This document shows, in pieces, positions 1-7,939 of a DNA stretch of 42,553 nucleotides (its first letter is position 1; each line of letters begins with the position of its first letter). The stretch comes from JAQWQB01 sp047636995. GTDB lineage: Bacteria > Bacteroidota > Bacteroidia > Flavobacteriales_D > Sanyastnellaceae. The stretch covers positions 1 through 42,553 of the forward strand of contig JBLIGQ010000020.1 of the NCBI GenBank assembly GCA_047636995.1. Reading direction: 5' to 3'. Under the pieces are notes generated by a model. That model searched no databases, was not told the origin of the DNA, and saw only the letters and a list, made by a program, of their open reading frames with translations. A program made the position numbers and the translations under genes.

Positions 1-160
1 GGATGCAATCCATTAAAGCGGCGCGAAAAAAAAATGGCATCAAACTTTTCTGAACTCGAAACTAAAAATCTTCCGCTCTTCCGTTGTAGATTTAAGGAAA
101 CGTAGAAATGGAAACCTAAGACTTGAGGCAAAATTTAAATTTAACTAATTGAGATAAACG

Positions 161-343
161 ATGATTTCGAAAACAACCTTAGCAAAGGCCATTTCAGATT
201 TTCCAGAAGAATTTACACTCGACGAGCTTATTGAGCGATTGGTACTAATCACGAAAGTGAGTAAAGCTGAACAAGATGTAGCAAAAGGCAACTTGATTTC
301 AGAGTCAGAACTTGAATACGAGATGAAAAAATGGTTCAAATAA
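161..343 (+). CDS. Putative antitoxin of a ParE-type toxin-antitoxin pair
   Basis: This 60-residue acidic protein sits directly upstream of a ParE/RelE-like toxin gene and overlaps it by 13 bases (ATG of the toxin at 331, stop of this gene at 341-343), the normal antitoxin-first layout with translational coupling. The core FPEEFTLDELIERLVLI (about residues 14-30) resembles the short helical antitoxins that pair with ParE-like toxins in Bacteroidota; its likely job is to bind and neutralise the toxin. No separate DNA-binding domain is evident, so whether it represses its own promoter is unknown. The ATG at 161 is the first possible start because an in-frame stop (TAA at 155-157) lies just before it. 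I recognise the family by general pattern rather than by a specific named member. Confidence 0.7.
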   Translation: MISKTTLAKAISDFPEEFTLDELIERLVLITKVSKAEQDVAKGNLISESELEYEMKKWFK

Positions 344-615
344 ATTGGAGTCGACAAGCTGCTTCTGATTTGAAAGACATCTTTGAATACATATCACTTG
401 ACTCAAAAAGATACGCTCAAATTCAAGTGATTCGAATCAAATCTCGAACGAAATTACTGACAAACGATCCCGATGCAGGCCGACTAGTCCCTGAGTTGAA
501 TTCGAGTAGTATCCGTGAACTAATTGAAGGGAATTACAGAATAATATACAAAGGCATAAGTGAGAATGAAATTGCAATTCTCACAGTGCATCATTCTTCC
601 AGAAAATTCAACTAA
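331..615 (+). CDS. ParE/RelE-family toxin
   Basis: The protein has 94 residues, the usual size for ParE/RelE toxins. It shows the expected order: an N-terminal strand (MVQINWS), an ADL-type helix (AASDLKDIFEYI), a conserved middle GRLVPEL, then REL and the strand YRIIYKG, ending in VHHSSRK. ParE members poison DNA gyrase and RelE members cleave mRNA on the ribosome; the hydrophobic YRIIY strand and the GR.VPE motif favour the ParE branch, but the target cannot be settled from sequence. It overlaps the upstream antitoxin gene by 13 bases and the two are surely co-transcribed. No frameshift or truncation is seen, so the pair looks intact. Confidence 0.8.
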   Translation: MVQINWSRQAASDLKDIFEYISLDSKRYAQIQVIRIKSRTKLLTNDPDAGRLVPELNSSSIRELIEGNYRIIYKGISENEIAILTVHHSSRKFN

Positions 616-798
616 ATCGGATTGTGTGTTATTCACTTTTCAGGTGCACTGCTCAGAAGCATTCTTTATGGCCGTTTTAATGCAGGTTTCTTCCAATACC
701 ATGCATCAATGAGTGTTGTCTGCACTAAACGTCAAGGTTATGATTCATAAAATTGAAGATAGGTTTGTGACAGCTAACAACCTGACTCGTGATGCCCC

Positions 799-1680
799 TC
801 AAGCAATAAACCCTGCCTCAAACGCTCCACTCAATTTCTCAACAGATTCAATGTGCTGCGCGTCAGGTAATCCCGCTGGTGGACCAAAAGGAGTGGTGTT
901 CACGTCTATAATGTAAATCTTGCCATCTGTCTTATGGCGAATGATGTCCAACTCGCAAAAGTCGGCGTGGATTTCTGCAGAGAACTTGCGGATGAGCGCC
1001 AGCTCTTCTTCAGAGAATAAATCATGTGGAGTGTAAAGTTCAGAGCGGTAGATGTCATTTGTGAATCGGACGTCCCACTTTTTGATTTTTAGCCAGACAA
1101 GTGGAATGATTCCGTTCATAACAGGAACTCTGTGGTCAACTGCCAAGCCATCGTCATCTTGATTTTCAAGGATAATCTGATAAATGCAGTTAGGGACCAC
1201 AGCATCTATTGGACAAGTGATGTAATGGCCATCGTGTTTGGCGTTTTCATCACTCTTCTCAACGGCTTTTCCCTTGAAGGTGAGCGGATCAATGAATGTT
1301 CCGTAGCCAAATATTTTCTGGTGCACAGCTTCAACATTGACCTTGCTGATGTCTGTGCATTTCAAATTTAAAACGTGATTTGCATTTTGAAGGTAGGCGT
1401 CTGTGCTTGTACTTTTGAGTGTGGTGTCTTCAAATAACATCACAATGTCTGCATTCTTTAAGGGCTTGTTGGTCAAACGGTACCCCAGTTTTCTAGCTAT
1501 TTTGTAAATGGTCGTGCGCTTGCTCGGGTAGTCAGGATAGGTGACAATGGTTCTCAGCTTTCCCGCATTTCGAATCCCTCTGCCTACGTCGCCCGCAAAT
1601 GAACGCAGGTCTTTTATCACACGCTCTGATGCCGGCATGTTCGCTCTGTAGTGGTTTCGCCATCCTCGTTTTTCCGACAT
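799..1680 (-). CDS. ATP-grasp domain protein of unknown substrate
   Basis: The protein has 293 residues. The C-terminal third carries the hallmark of ATP-grasp ligases: an acidic FCELDII strand followed by IYIIDVNTTPFGPPAGLP, where the Asp and Asn of the DVN motif would bind the magnesium ions of ATP. ATP-grasp enzymes join a carboxylate to an amine or thiol through an acyl-phosphate. The N-terminal part (roughly residues 40-110) looks like the small alpha/beta pre-ATP-grasp domain (RTIVTYPDYPSKRTTIYKIA). Neither part resembles a pathway enzyme I can name. It is the last gene of a minus-strand group DUF6702-nth-this gene, 6 bp after nth. The association with a DNA glycosylase is probably only positional. 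Function unknown; the domain assignment is fairly secure. Confidence 0.72.
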   Translation of the reverse strand: MSEKRGWRNHYRANMPASERVIKDLRSFAGDVGRGIRNAGKLRTIVTYPDYPSKRTTIYKIARKLGYRLTNKPLKNADIVMLFEDTTLKSTSTDAYLQNANHVLNLKCTDISKVNVEAVHQKIFGYGTFIDPLTFKGKAVEKSDENAKHDGHYITCPIDAVVPNCIYQIILENQDDDGLAVDHRVPVMNGIIPLVWLKIKKWDVRFTNDIYRSELYTPHDLFSEEELALIRKFSAEIHADFCELDIIRHKTDGKIYIIDVNTTPFGPPAGLPDAQHIESVEKLSGAFEAGFIA

Positions 1681-1686
1681 CGCTCT

Positions 1687-2334
1687 TTATTTTGTCCACT
1701 TATTGATTTCACTCTTTCGCCCAATAGATTGAAGCAGAATGTCTTTTTCAAGCTTTAATCCGCGCGCTGGAGAGAACTCTCTTCCGTAAAAAATGATTTG
1801 AAGGTGTAATTTGTTCCATTTCTCTTCCGGAAACAGTTTTTTCGCGTCCTTTTCAGTTTGCGTTACGTTTTTTCCATTCGTCAATCCCCATCTGTACATC
1901 AAACGGTGAATGTGGGTGTCAACAGGGAAGGCGGGAACACCAAAAGCTTGCGACATCACTACTGAAGCTGTTTTATGTCCAACACCAGGGAGCAATTCAA
2001 GATCTTCAAATGTCTGCGGAACTTCGCCATTGTGCGTTTCCAGAATCATTTCAGAAAGCCGATGAATGGCCTTTGATTTGGCCGGAGACAATCCACAAGG
2101 TTTGATGATCTCTCTAATTTCTTCTACCGTCAACTTCACCATTTCCTGAGGGGAATCAGCCCGTTCAAACAGCAATGGGGTAATGAGGTTGACACGCACA
2201 TCTGTGCATTGCGCAGACAAAAGCACGGCAATGAGAAGGGTGTAAGAGTCTGTGTGATCCAATGGAATAGGCACTTCTTGATAAAGCCCTTCCAAAGTGT
2301 TCATTACAATTTCGGCTTTTTCCTTCTTCGTCAT
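1687..2334 (-). CDS. nth: Endonuclease III (DNA glycosylase/AP lyase) lacking the Fe-S cluster
   Basis: This base-excision repair enzyme removes oxidised pyrimidines and nicks the resulting abasic site. The helix-hairpin-helix motif LPGVGHKTASVV (115-126) contains the catalytic Lys121, and VDTHIHR (138-144) contains the catalytic Asp139. The protein has 215 residues, the usual size. In E. coli Nth the C-terminus carries a C-x6-C-x2-C-x5-C ligand set for a [4Fe-4S] cluster. Here the corresponding tail (FYGREFSPARG and beyond) has no cysteine at all, and the only two cysteines of the protein are at 43 and 80, so the cluster must be absent. I believe similar cluster-less Nth proteins occur in other flavobacteria. 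The start codon overlaps the stop of the upstream DUF6702 gene by one base (TAATG), indicating an operon. Confidence 0.93.
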   Translation of the reverse strand: MTKKEKAEIVMNTLEGLYQEVPIPLDHTDSYTLLIAVLLSAQCTDVRVNLITPLLFERADSPQEMVKLTVEEIREIIKPCGLSPAKSKAIHRLSEMILETHNGEVPQTFEDLELLPGVGHKTASVVMSQAFGVPAFPVDTHIHRLMYRWGLTNGKNVTQTEKDAKKLFPEEKWNKLHLQIIFYGREFSPARGLKLEKDILLQSIGRKSEINKWTK

Positions 2335-2861
2335 TAGTTGAAAACTGTTTCTGAAACATGTCCTTCAGTTAAAGCAACACGCTTCGTCCACCCGTTGAAA
2401 CGAAAATCGACTTCGTTCTTTTGGCCTTCAAACAAATCCAATAGCAATGAGTTTGTGACGGTGATTGTGTTTATGCTAGGCGGACGGATGTACTCAAGGT
2501 AGCACCAGGTGATGTCGTTTTCAACTTCCTTTCCAATGAACGTAAAGCGCAATGGACGGTCATTTATGGCCAAGTTAAAGTTGGTTCGAAGGTAGTCTTG
2601 GATGAAACGATCTGCATCTTCTAGTTCGTTTTCACCGCCTAAATTGAAATCAGGTTTGAACTTTTGTTCTAGGATGCGTTCGAGGTCGTCTGTGAAAAAC
2701 TTCATCTCTACTTCAATGGTGTTCGACATCACATTTTCCCGAACAATGGTAAAGCTGTGGTAAAACTTGTGATATTCAGCAGGTTTCGCCCCAAAAGAAA
2801 GAAGAGCGATGCCCAAAACACCAAAAAAGCGAAGTGCTGCGGAAGTGAATAAGTGCTTCAT
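2334..2861 (-). CDS. DUF6702-family secreted protein
   Basis: From the ATG at 2861 the protein is 175 residues and begins with a positively charged residue plus a hydrophobic stretch (MKHLFTSAALRFFGVLGIALLSF), a probable signal peptide or anchor. The rest resembles the Bacteroidota DUF6702 family: an HKFYHSFTIV start, a FFTDDLERIL segment and mixed strands, as expected of a small beta-rich envelope protein. No catalytic motif is visible and the family's function is unknown to me. An in-frame start eight codons further upstream is possible, but ATG 2861 fits the signal peptide. It is the first gene of the minus-strand group with nth and the ATP-grasp gene, divergent from nrnA. Confidence 0.7.
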   Translation of the reverse strand: MKHLFTSAALRFFGVLGIALLSFGAKPAEYHKFYHSFTIVRENVMSNTIEVEMKFFTDDLERILEQKFKPDFNLGGENELEDADRFIQDYLRTNFNLAINDRPLRFTFIGKEVENDITWCYLEYIRPPSINTITVTNSLLLDLFEGQKNEVDFRFNGWTKRVALTEGHVSETVFN

Positions 2862-2913
2862 AACTGATGTAAAAGTACAACACATCTGAAAGAGGGGGTG
2901 TGTTGTGAAGCGT

Positions 2914-2921
2914 TATCTTTG
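2914..2921 (+). promoter_or_regulatory. Bacteroidota -7 element upstream of nrnA
   Basis: TATCTTTG is a perfect match to the Bacteroidota -7 consensus TAnnTTTG. It ends 9 bases before the nrnA ATG at 2931, so the transcript would have a leader of only a few bases. This position also argues against the in-frame GTG at 2898 as the start. No clear -33 TTTG lies 19 bases upstream. Confidence 0.45.
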
Positions 2922-2930
2922 CATTCAGGT

Positions 2931-3950
2931 ATGGGAACACTATTGAAAGACAATCGGAAAGCGATTGTAGAAGCGGCCAAAAAGATTGTAATCACAGCGC
3001 ATAAATCGCCAGACGGTGATGCGGTGGGTTCTTCATTGGCATTGTATCATTTGTTGAAGAAAATGGGGAAAGACGCAACAGTCATTCTTCCAGATCCCTT
3101 CGCAGTATTTTTGAAATGGATGCCCGGGGCAGATGAAATCGTTTTTCACTCAAAAGAAGAAGAACGCTGCGCGGAACTTATTTCAGAAGCTGATTTGATT
3201 TTTTGCTTAGACTACAATGTACTCCACAGAACAGGAAAGCTGGCACCGCTCTTGGAAGCGCAAGTAGGGAAAAAGAAATTTATTCTTATTGACCACCACC
3301 AGCAGCCAGACACGTTTCCTGATGTACTTATTTCTGACACTTCTTCTTGCTCAACAGCAGAGCTTATCTATGAATTTGCGGTTAGCTTAGATGCTGAAGA
3401 TCTGGTTGATGCGACCATAGGAAGTTGCATTTACTGTGGAATTGTGACTGATAGCGGGAGTTTTAGGTTTCCTAATGTAAAGCCAGAAACACATGAAATT
3501 GTGGCTTCATTGCTGAGGAAAGGTGTTGACCATGCCGCAATTCACAGGGCCATTTATGATACGAACAAAGAGGACCGCATGCGTCTTGTGGGGTATGCGC
3601 TGAGCGAAAAGTTAGTGGTCAATCGCGAACTGAAAACGGCCTACATCTCATTGTCTACAGAAGAATTGCTTCGGTTCAACTACGAATCAGGAGATACTGA
3701 AGGATTGGTAAATCAGGCGCTTTCGATCAATGGAGTGAATTTCGCTGCTTTTCTAAGACAAGCAAATGACATCGTGAAGATTTCGTTTCGTTCACAAGGC
3801 GCCTTCAATGTAAACCTCTTCGCCCGCGCTCATTTTGACGGAGGCGGACATAATAACGCGGCAGGAGCAGCTACAAGTGAATTGCTTGCTGAGGCGGTGA
3901 GCAGATTTGAAAGCCTTCTTCCTACTTACGCTGCAGATTTGAACTACTGA
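2931..3950 (+). CDS. nrnA: DHH-family phosphoesterase, NrnA-like (oligoribonuclease / pAp phosphatase)
   Basis: NrnA-type enzymes degrade very short RNAs (nanoRNA, pGpG-like dinucleotides) and hydrolyse 3'-phosphoadenosine 5'-phosphate. From ATG 2931 the protein is 339 residues, the usual length. It has the DHH-domain motifs in order: HKSPDGDAVGSS (24-35), FCLDYN with Asp94, LIDHHQQPD with DHH at 121-123, and the DHHA1 signature GGGHNNAAGAA near 304-314. These are the manganese and substrate ligands of the family. A GTG at 2898 is in frame but lies upstream of the probable -7 element and is rejected. The stop is one base from the start of the following FKBP gene, so nrnA heads a three-gene operon with two isomerase lipoproteins. 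Confidence 0.9.
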   Translation: MGTLLKDNRKAIVEAAKKIVITAHKSPDGDAVGSSLALYHLLKKMGKDATVILPDPFAVFLKWMPGADEIVFHSKEEERCAELISEADLIFCLDYNVLHRTGKLAPLLEAQVGKKKFILIDHHQQPDTFPDVLISDTSSCSTAELIYEFAVSLDAEDLVDATIGSCIYCGIVTDSGSFRFPNVKPETHEIVASLLRKGVDHAAIHRAIYDTNKEDRMRLVGYALSEKLVVNRELKTAYISLSTEELLRFNYESGDTEGLVNQALSINGVNFAAFLRQANDIVKISFRSQGAFNVNLFARAHFDGGGHNNAAGAATSELLAEAVSRFESLLPTYAADLNY

Positions 3951-3951
3951 T

Positions 3952-4467
3952 ATGAAGTGTTTCTCAATTCCGTTTCTTCTTCTTCTAATCATGGGCGCTT
4001 CCTGTGGTGATGGGAATAAGCATCAAAAACAATATACCGAGGCTGAAATTCGCGACCAACTTATTGACTACAATAAGGGGAAGATGAACAGCGAGGATGA
4101 CTACATCACATCGTACGTAGAAAGCCATCAATTGGACATGCAAAAGTCTGATACGGGCATGCGTTTTCTCATTGCCCATACGGGCGAAGGTGATTCTATT
4201 AGAGTTGGAGAACCAATTGAAGTGGGGTATGATATTAGGTTGGATGACAGTACTTTATGTTATTCAAGTAAAGTGAGTGGCCCATTGCAAATGTTGGTAG
4301 AAGGATCAGAAGCACCCCCCGGATTTCATGAGGTTGTACAGAAGATGAGACGCGGTGATAGTGCACGGTGTATTTGGCCTTCAAGACTCGGTTATGGCAT
4401 GACTGGAGATCTGCATAAAATCCCTTTGAATGCTGTTTTGTTGGTCGATTTAGAAGTGAAGAAATAA
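3952..4467 (+). CDS. GldI-like FKBP-type peptidyl-prolyl isomerase lipoprotein
   Basis: This 171-residue protein begins with a lipoprotein signal peptide ending in IMGASC (Cys18 would be lipidated), then a charged helical linker (about 25-60), then an FKBP-type domain (about 62-171): MRFLIAHTGEGDSI, VGYDI, PGFHEVVQKMRRGDSARC, PSRLGYG and LNAVLLVDLEV match the FKBP fold order. The size and layout resemble GldI of gliding flavobacteria, an envelope foldase needed for gliding and type IX secretion. Some FKBP active-site aromatics appear replaced, so catalysis is uncertain and a chaperone role is possible. It follows nrnA after one base and abuts the next FKBP gene with no gap. Confidence 0.78.
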   Translation: MKCFSIPFLLLLIMGASCGDGNKHQKQYTEAEIRDQLIDYNKGKMNSEDDYITSYVESHQLDMQKSDTGMRFLIAHTGEGDSIRVGEPIEVGYDIRLDDSTLCYSSKVSGPLQMLVEGSEAPPGFHEVVQKMRRGDSARCIWPSRLGYGMTGDLHKIPLNAVLLVDLEVKK

Positions 4468-5376
4468 ATGAATAGAATCCTGCTCTTCGGAATAATTGTC
4501 CTCATGTCTTGCAATGCCCCAACTGATGGCTATGTGCATTTAGACAGTGGGGTAAAACGAAAATTACTCGGTTTCGGTGATGGGTCAGATCAAATGAGTG
4601 AAGCCGTTTATGCCGTCATTGGGATAAAGTTGACCCCCGCAGGATTAGATTACTTTCATTACGATTCAGACATGGAGTTTGATCCGGCCGAATATGATTG
4701 GGATACAAACAGGCTCATGATAAGTGAGTTGGGCGGCATGCGTTCAGGAGATAGCATTGAGTGGATTGTTCCGTACCGGGAAATCAAAGGCCTTTTTTGT
4801 GACGAATACGTAATAGACGAAGTTGACATAAGTGACACAGCCTCAATGCGTTTGGTAGTTTCTACGCGTGTAGTTTACACGGAAGCCAATTATCTGAAAA
4901 GCCCAGAGCGCGCTGAAAAGATGCGGCAATTGGAAGAGATTCAGTTTATAGAACAAGAGATTTACGTGCTTGGATTGAGAGACAGCCTGAAGTGGAAGAA
5001 CGGAATTTACGAACGTGTTTTGAAGCAAGGAGATGGGAAGCGGTTAAGTTACGGCGATGAATTGACGCTTGGTTTCGAAGGGTATTTCCTCAACAATGAA
5101 CTTTTTGATTCGGCCGTTGATTCTGCAACCTTCATGTATTTCCCTTACGGAAAATCAGATCAAGTCATTCGCGGATTGGAGATTGCTTTGTCAGGAATGG
5201 GTGTAGGAGATGAGAAAGAAGTGTGGATTCCTTCGCACCTTGCTTTCGGGGTGAAAGGCTCTGGGCACAACATCGTGCCACCAAGCACACCTGTAAAGTA
5301 TACGCTTCAAATTGTTGATGTGCTCACGGCTGATTCAGCAAATGCGCTTCGCGAAGCTGCCCAAGAAATCCCCTAA
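4468..5376 (+). CDS. FKBP-type peptidyl-prolyl isomerase lipoprotein with a second, degenerate FKBP-like domain
   Basis: The protein has 302 residues. The lipoprotein signal IIVLMSC places the lipidated Cys at 15. The C-terminal half (about 178-285) is a good FKBP domain: GIYERVLKQGDG, LTLGFEGYF, FDSA, VIRGLEIALSGMGVGDEKEV, IPSHLAFG, IPPSTP-like (VPPSTPV) and YTLQIVDV. The N-terminal half (about 20-135) looks like a diverged copy of the same fold: GVKRKLLGFGDGS, ISELGGMRSGDSIEWIVP. It probably acts in the periplasm on exported proteins. It starts immediately after the stop of the GldI-like gene, with no intergenic base, so the two are translationally linked and likely made in similar amounts. 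Confidence 0.8.
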   Translation: MNRILLFGIIVLMSCNAPTDGYVHLDSGVKRKLLGFGDGSDQMSEAVYAVIGIKLTPAGLDYFHYDSDMEFDPAEYDWDTNRLMISELGGMRSGDSIEWIVPYREIKGLFCDEYVIDEVDISDTASMRLVVSTRVVYTEANYLKSPERAEKMRQLEEIQFIEQEIYVLGLRDSLKWKNGIYERVLKQGDGKRLSYGDELTLGFEGYFLNNELFDSAVDSATFMYFPYGKSDQVIRGLEIALSGMGVGDEKEVWIPSHLAFGVKGSGHNIVPPSTPVKYTLQIVDVLTADSANALREAAQEIP

Positions 5377-5384
5377 AAGTGGTA

Positions 5385-5392
5385 TATGTTTG
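5385..5392 (+). promoter_or_regulatory. Candidate -7 element for the cytochrome gene
   Basis: TATGTTTG matches TAnnTTTG exactly and lies 38 bases before the GTG start at 5431. No convincing -33 box is seen at the usual spacing, so support is moderate. Confidence 0.35.
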
Positions 5393-5430
5393 CTTGATTC
5401 GATGAACGAAATTGCAACAAAATACACTTC

Positions 5431-5961
5431 GTGAAGAACATCGTCATTATTTCTCTAATCCTTGTCACTTTTATTTCCGTTGGATTTGGAACGTACAATT
5501 CTGGCAAAAAGGAAGATAAAATCAGTGAACTGAAGAAGGAATTGGTTTCTGAGCGCTCAAAAGAGGCGCCTGTAGCGCATGAGGAAGAAGAATATGAGCT
5601 TGCAATGGCCATGGGACACCTTCAGCGTTTTGCTGACAAGCTTTATTTTGCTGGGAAAGCGAAGAACTGGAAGCTCAGTGACTTTTATGCGCATGAGCTT
5701 GAAGAGGTGATGGAAGAAATCATTGATCATCAGATCATTGAGGACGACAAGAATGTGAGTGATTTAGTTGAGCGCATGGCTTTGCCTTCATTGGCAGCAT
5801 TGGACGAAGTCATTGATTTGCAAGATGCAGCAGGTTTTATGGATGCATATTCGGGCTTGGTTACTTCATGTAACAGCTGCCATGCAACGATGGAGCACGA
5901 GTTTATTCGCATTATAATCCCAACGATTCCAAGTTTTTCAAACCAGGATTTTAATCCGTAA
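5431..5961 (+). CDS. Membrane-anchored monohaem cytochrome c-like protein
   Basis: The 176-residue protein starts with a hydrophobic segment (residues 3-20) that would be a signal anchor or signal peptide, followed by a charged, Lys/Glu-rich linker (about 25-55) and a helical domain. A single haem-binding motif CNSCH lies near the C-terminus at 147-151. A four-helix domain with a C-terminal CxxCH is the layout of class II (cytochrome c'-like) cytochromes, so it could carry electrons or bind small ligands in the periplasm. The start is GTG at 5431: it is the only start that keeps the N-terminal hydrophobic segment. It follows the FKBP operon by 54 bases, with its own possible -7 element. Partner oxidase or reductase not visible nearby. 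Confidence 0.7.
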   Translation: MKNIVIISLILVTFISVGFGTYNSGKKEDKISELKKELVSERSKEAPVAHEEEEYELAMAMGHLQRFADKLYFAGKAKNWKLSDFYAHELEEVMEEIIDHQIIEDDKNVSDLVERMALPSLAALDEVIDLQDAAGFMDAYSGLVTSCNSCHATMEHEFIRIIIPTIPSFSNQDFNP

Positions 5962-6033
5962 CCGAGAATTAAATACATTTTAGGTGCATTACTGACAACA
6001 TTTTCACTGTATCGCGCGTAGTATTAGCAAGAT

Positions 6034-7464
6034 ATGAGAAGTGCCACCTTACTATTCGTTCTCTTTACATGCTCCATTTTAAGCGTTCAAGCGCAAGAAA
6101 GCATCGGAATTGGTATCAGTAATTATTCGCCAGCGAATAGTCTGTTGCTGAATCCTTCGTCCATTAGCGATTCCAAAGCATTTATGGACATTCATCTTGC
6201 GGGGTTCAGTGTCTTCGCAAGAAACAACCTCGCTTTTTTCCCCGCAGGAACGGGAAATGCACTAAATCTGGGAGGGTTCAACGGAACAGTGCCTAGTTAC
6301 GATCTTTCTAAATCGTCTTACAGAGCCTATGTTGATGTACTTGCGCAAGGACCAACCATTACAACACAAATTGGAAAGCATGCTTTCGCCCTTTATACCG
6401 GAGTTCGAACAGTAGCTGATGTGCGCGGTGTTGGAAGCCGAATGGCAACCTACGTTCTAGAAGGTTTTCAATACGGTCCTTTCATTGGCGAAGAGACGCG
6501 CATTCGGAATTTGCGCGCTACGGCTTTGAGTTGGGCGGAAGTTGGGTTTACCTACGCTACCATTTTGAAGCAGTCTGGAAGGCAATTGATCACGGGAGGA
6601 ATTCATGTGAAACGCCTTATTGGAATTGCTGGTGCCGGTTTCCGATTGAATGATTGGCATTTCACGGTTGAAGATTCTACACAGCTCACCACACACAACA
6701 TTTCAGGCCAATACGGATTCAATGAACCTGCTTTCAATTCTGGGAGTGGATGGGGAGTAGATATTGGGTTTACCTACAAGCAAACACTAGAAGGTGTGGG
6801 GAATTATGTTCCGCACAGCAAAGAAGGTGGGTGCAGAACATGCGATTACAAATTCAAGTTTTCTGTTGCGCTGTTGGATCTAGGGCGAATTAAATTCGAA
6901 CCAGAGTTTTACACGAATACTTTCGATGAAGGGGAGGAGACGAGCTGGGAAAACTTTGAAGGCGAAAATCCGGATGATGTAAACGGCATTGCGAACTTAA
7001 TCGGGGATAATTTCAGTTTGGTAGATGAGGGAGACAAGGCCCAGTTCAGGGTAATTCTTCCCGCGGCTTTGAGTGTTCAGTATGATTACAATCTGGGCTA
7101 CAACTTTTACTTGAATGGTTCTTGGGTACAAGGGATTCCTTGGAAAAACAGTTTCGGACTTCAGCGTCCGTCATTGCTTTCATTTACGCCCAGATGGGAA
7201 ATTAAAAGATTTGAAGCAGCCTTACCCATTTCGCTATTTGAAATGCGGACGCCCATGTTAGGAGCTATGCTTCGTTTGAACAGCATCATCATAGGGACTG
7301 ATAACCTCGGAGGGCTCATTGGGGATGGTGATAAGTATGGAGCAGACTTCTATTTTCATGTGAAATACACGCTGTTCAAGACCTGGGGATGTCGAAAAGT
7401 AAAGGAACGCACTCCACGCGCTGGGAAACCAAGCGGAAAAGTTGTTCCGTGTGCTAGTTGGTAG
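6034..7464 (+). CDS. DUF5723-type outer-membrane beta-barrel protein
   Basis: The protein has 476 residues with a clear signal peptide ending near VQAQ (about residue 21) and alternating hydrophobic/polar strands throughout, as in outer-membrane barrels. The opening (SNYSPANSLLLNPSSISDS) is typical of the Bacteroidota DUF5723 family, whose members are predicted barrels of unknown cargo. The final stretch is basic and lacks the usual terminal aromatic residue. A CRTCDYKFKF segment in the middle has a pair of cysteines two residues apart, unusual for a barrel. A near-consensus -7 (TACATTTT, 5974-5981) lies upstream. Its 3' end overlaps the convergent phosphatase gene by 11 bases. Confidence 0.72.
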   Translation: MRSATLLFVLFTCSILSVQAQESIGIGISNYSPANSLLLNPSSISDSKAFMDIHLAGFSVFARNNLAFFPAGTGNALNLGGFNGTVPSYDLSKSSYRAYVDVLAQGPTITTQIGKHAFALYTGVRTVADVRGVGSRMATYVLEGFQYGPFIGEETRIRNLRATALSWAEVGFTYATILKQSGRQLITGGIHVKRLIGIAGAGFRLNDWHFTVEDSTQLTTHNISGQYGFNEPAFNSGSGWGVDIGFTYKQTLEGVGNYVPHSKEGGCRTCDYKFKFSVALLDLGRIKFEPEFYTNTFDEGEETSWENFEGENPDDVNGIANLIGDNFSLVDEGDKAQFRVILPAALSVQYDYNLGYNFYLNGSWVQGIPWKNSFGLQRPSLLSFTPRWEIKRFEAALPISLFEMRTPMLGAMLRLNSIIIGTDNLGGLIGDGDKYGADFYFHVKYTLFKTWGCRKVKERTPRAGKPSGKVVPCASW

Positions 7465-7918
7465 GGAGTCTGTTTAGAAAAGACTCAGTAGCATGATTGA
7501 GTAAGTTGAATACATTTTCAAATCCTTCATCGCCTCCGTAATACGGATCGGGCACTTCTTTAAGCTTTGTGGCTTCAGATTCATCTAAGAATAATTTCAC
7601 TTTAGAACGTGCTTCTTGTGTTTGAGCAAGTGCGAGCACATCAGCTAAGTTTTGCCTGTCCATCACAAAGATATGATCGAAGTTTGTGAAATCAGTTACA
7701 TCAAATGGGCGGGAGCGAAGGTCAGAAATATCTATTCCGTGCATTTTCATGTTCACAATAGCTCTAGGGTCTGCTGTATGACCCAAGTGCCATGAGCTGG
7801 TTCCACAAGAGTCTGTTTCAATCTGCAGTCTTCTTGAGCGAGCGGTTTCACGCAAAATACCTTCCGCCATTGGCGATCTGCAAATATTACCTAGGCATAC
7901 CATTAGCACTTTAGTCAT
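7454..7918 (-). CDS. Low-molecular-weight protein-tyrosine phosphatase
   Basis: This is a complete 154-residue LMW phosphotyrosine phosphatase. The N-terminal P-loop VCLGNICRS holds the nucleophile Cys8 and Arg14, and the general acid Asp124 is in VPDPYYGG. Such enzymes reverse tyrosine phosphorylation in the cytoplasm and in several bacteria control the kinases that regulate capsule or exopolysaccharide export; no kinase or polysaccharide genes are adjacent here, so the substrate is unknown. The gene is convergent with and overlaps the upstream-strand DUF5723 gene by 11 bases, so both lack room for a terminator between them. Confidence 0.93.
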   Translation of the reverse strand: MTKVLMVCLGNICRSPMAEGILRETARSRRLQIETDSCGTSSWHLGHTADPRAIVNMKMHGIDISDLRSRPFDVTDFTNFDHIFVMDRQNLADVLALAQTQEARSKVKLFLDESEATKLKEVPDPYYGGDEGFENVFNLLNHATESFLNRLPTN

Positions 7919-7939
7919 GGGGAGGGAATCTTACATCAA

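Noticed and set aside
640..702. A 20-codon minus-strand open frame (ATG 702 to TGA 640) with protein-like residues
   Set aside because: Too short to support as a gene, no promoter or neighbour support; could be chance in a 183-base gap.
2898..2930. In-frame GTG start for nrnA giving 11 extra residues
   Set aside because: It lies upstream of the probable -7 element and adds residues not typical of the family.
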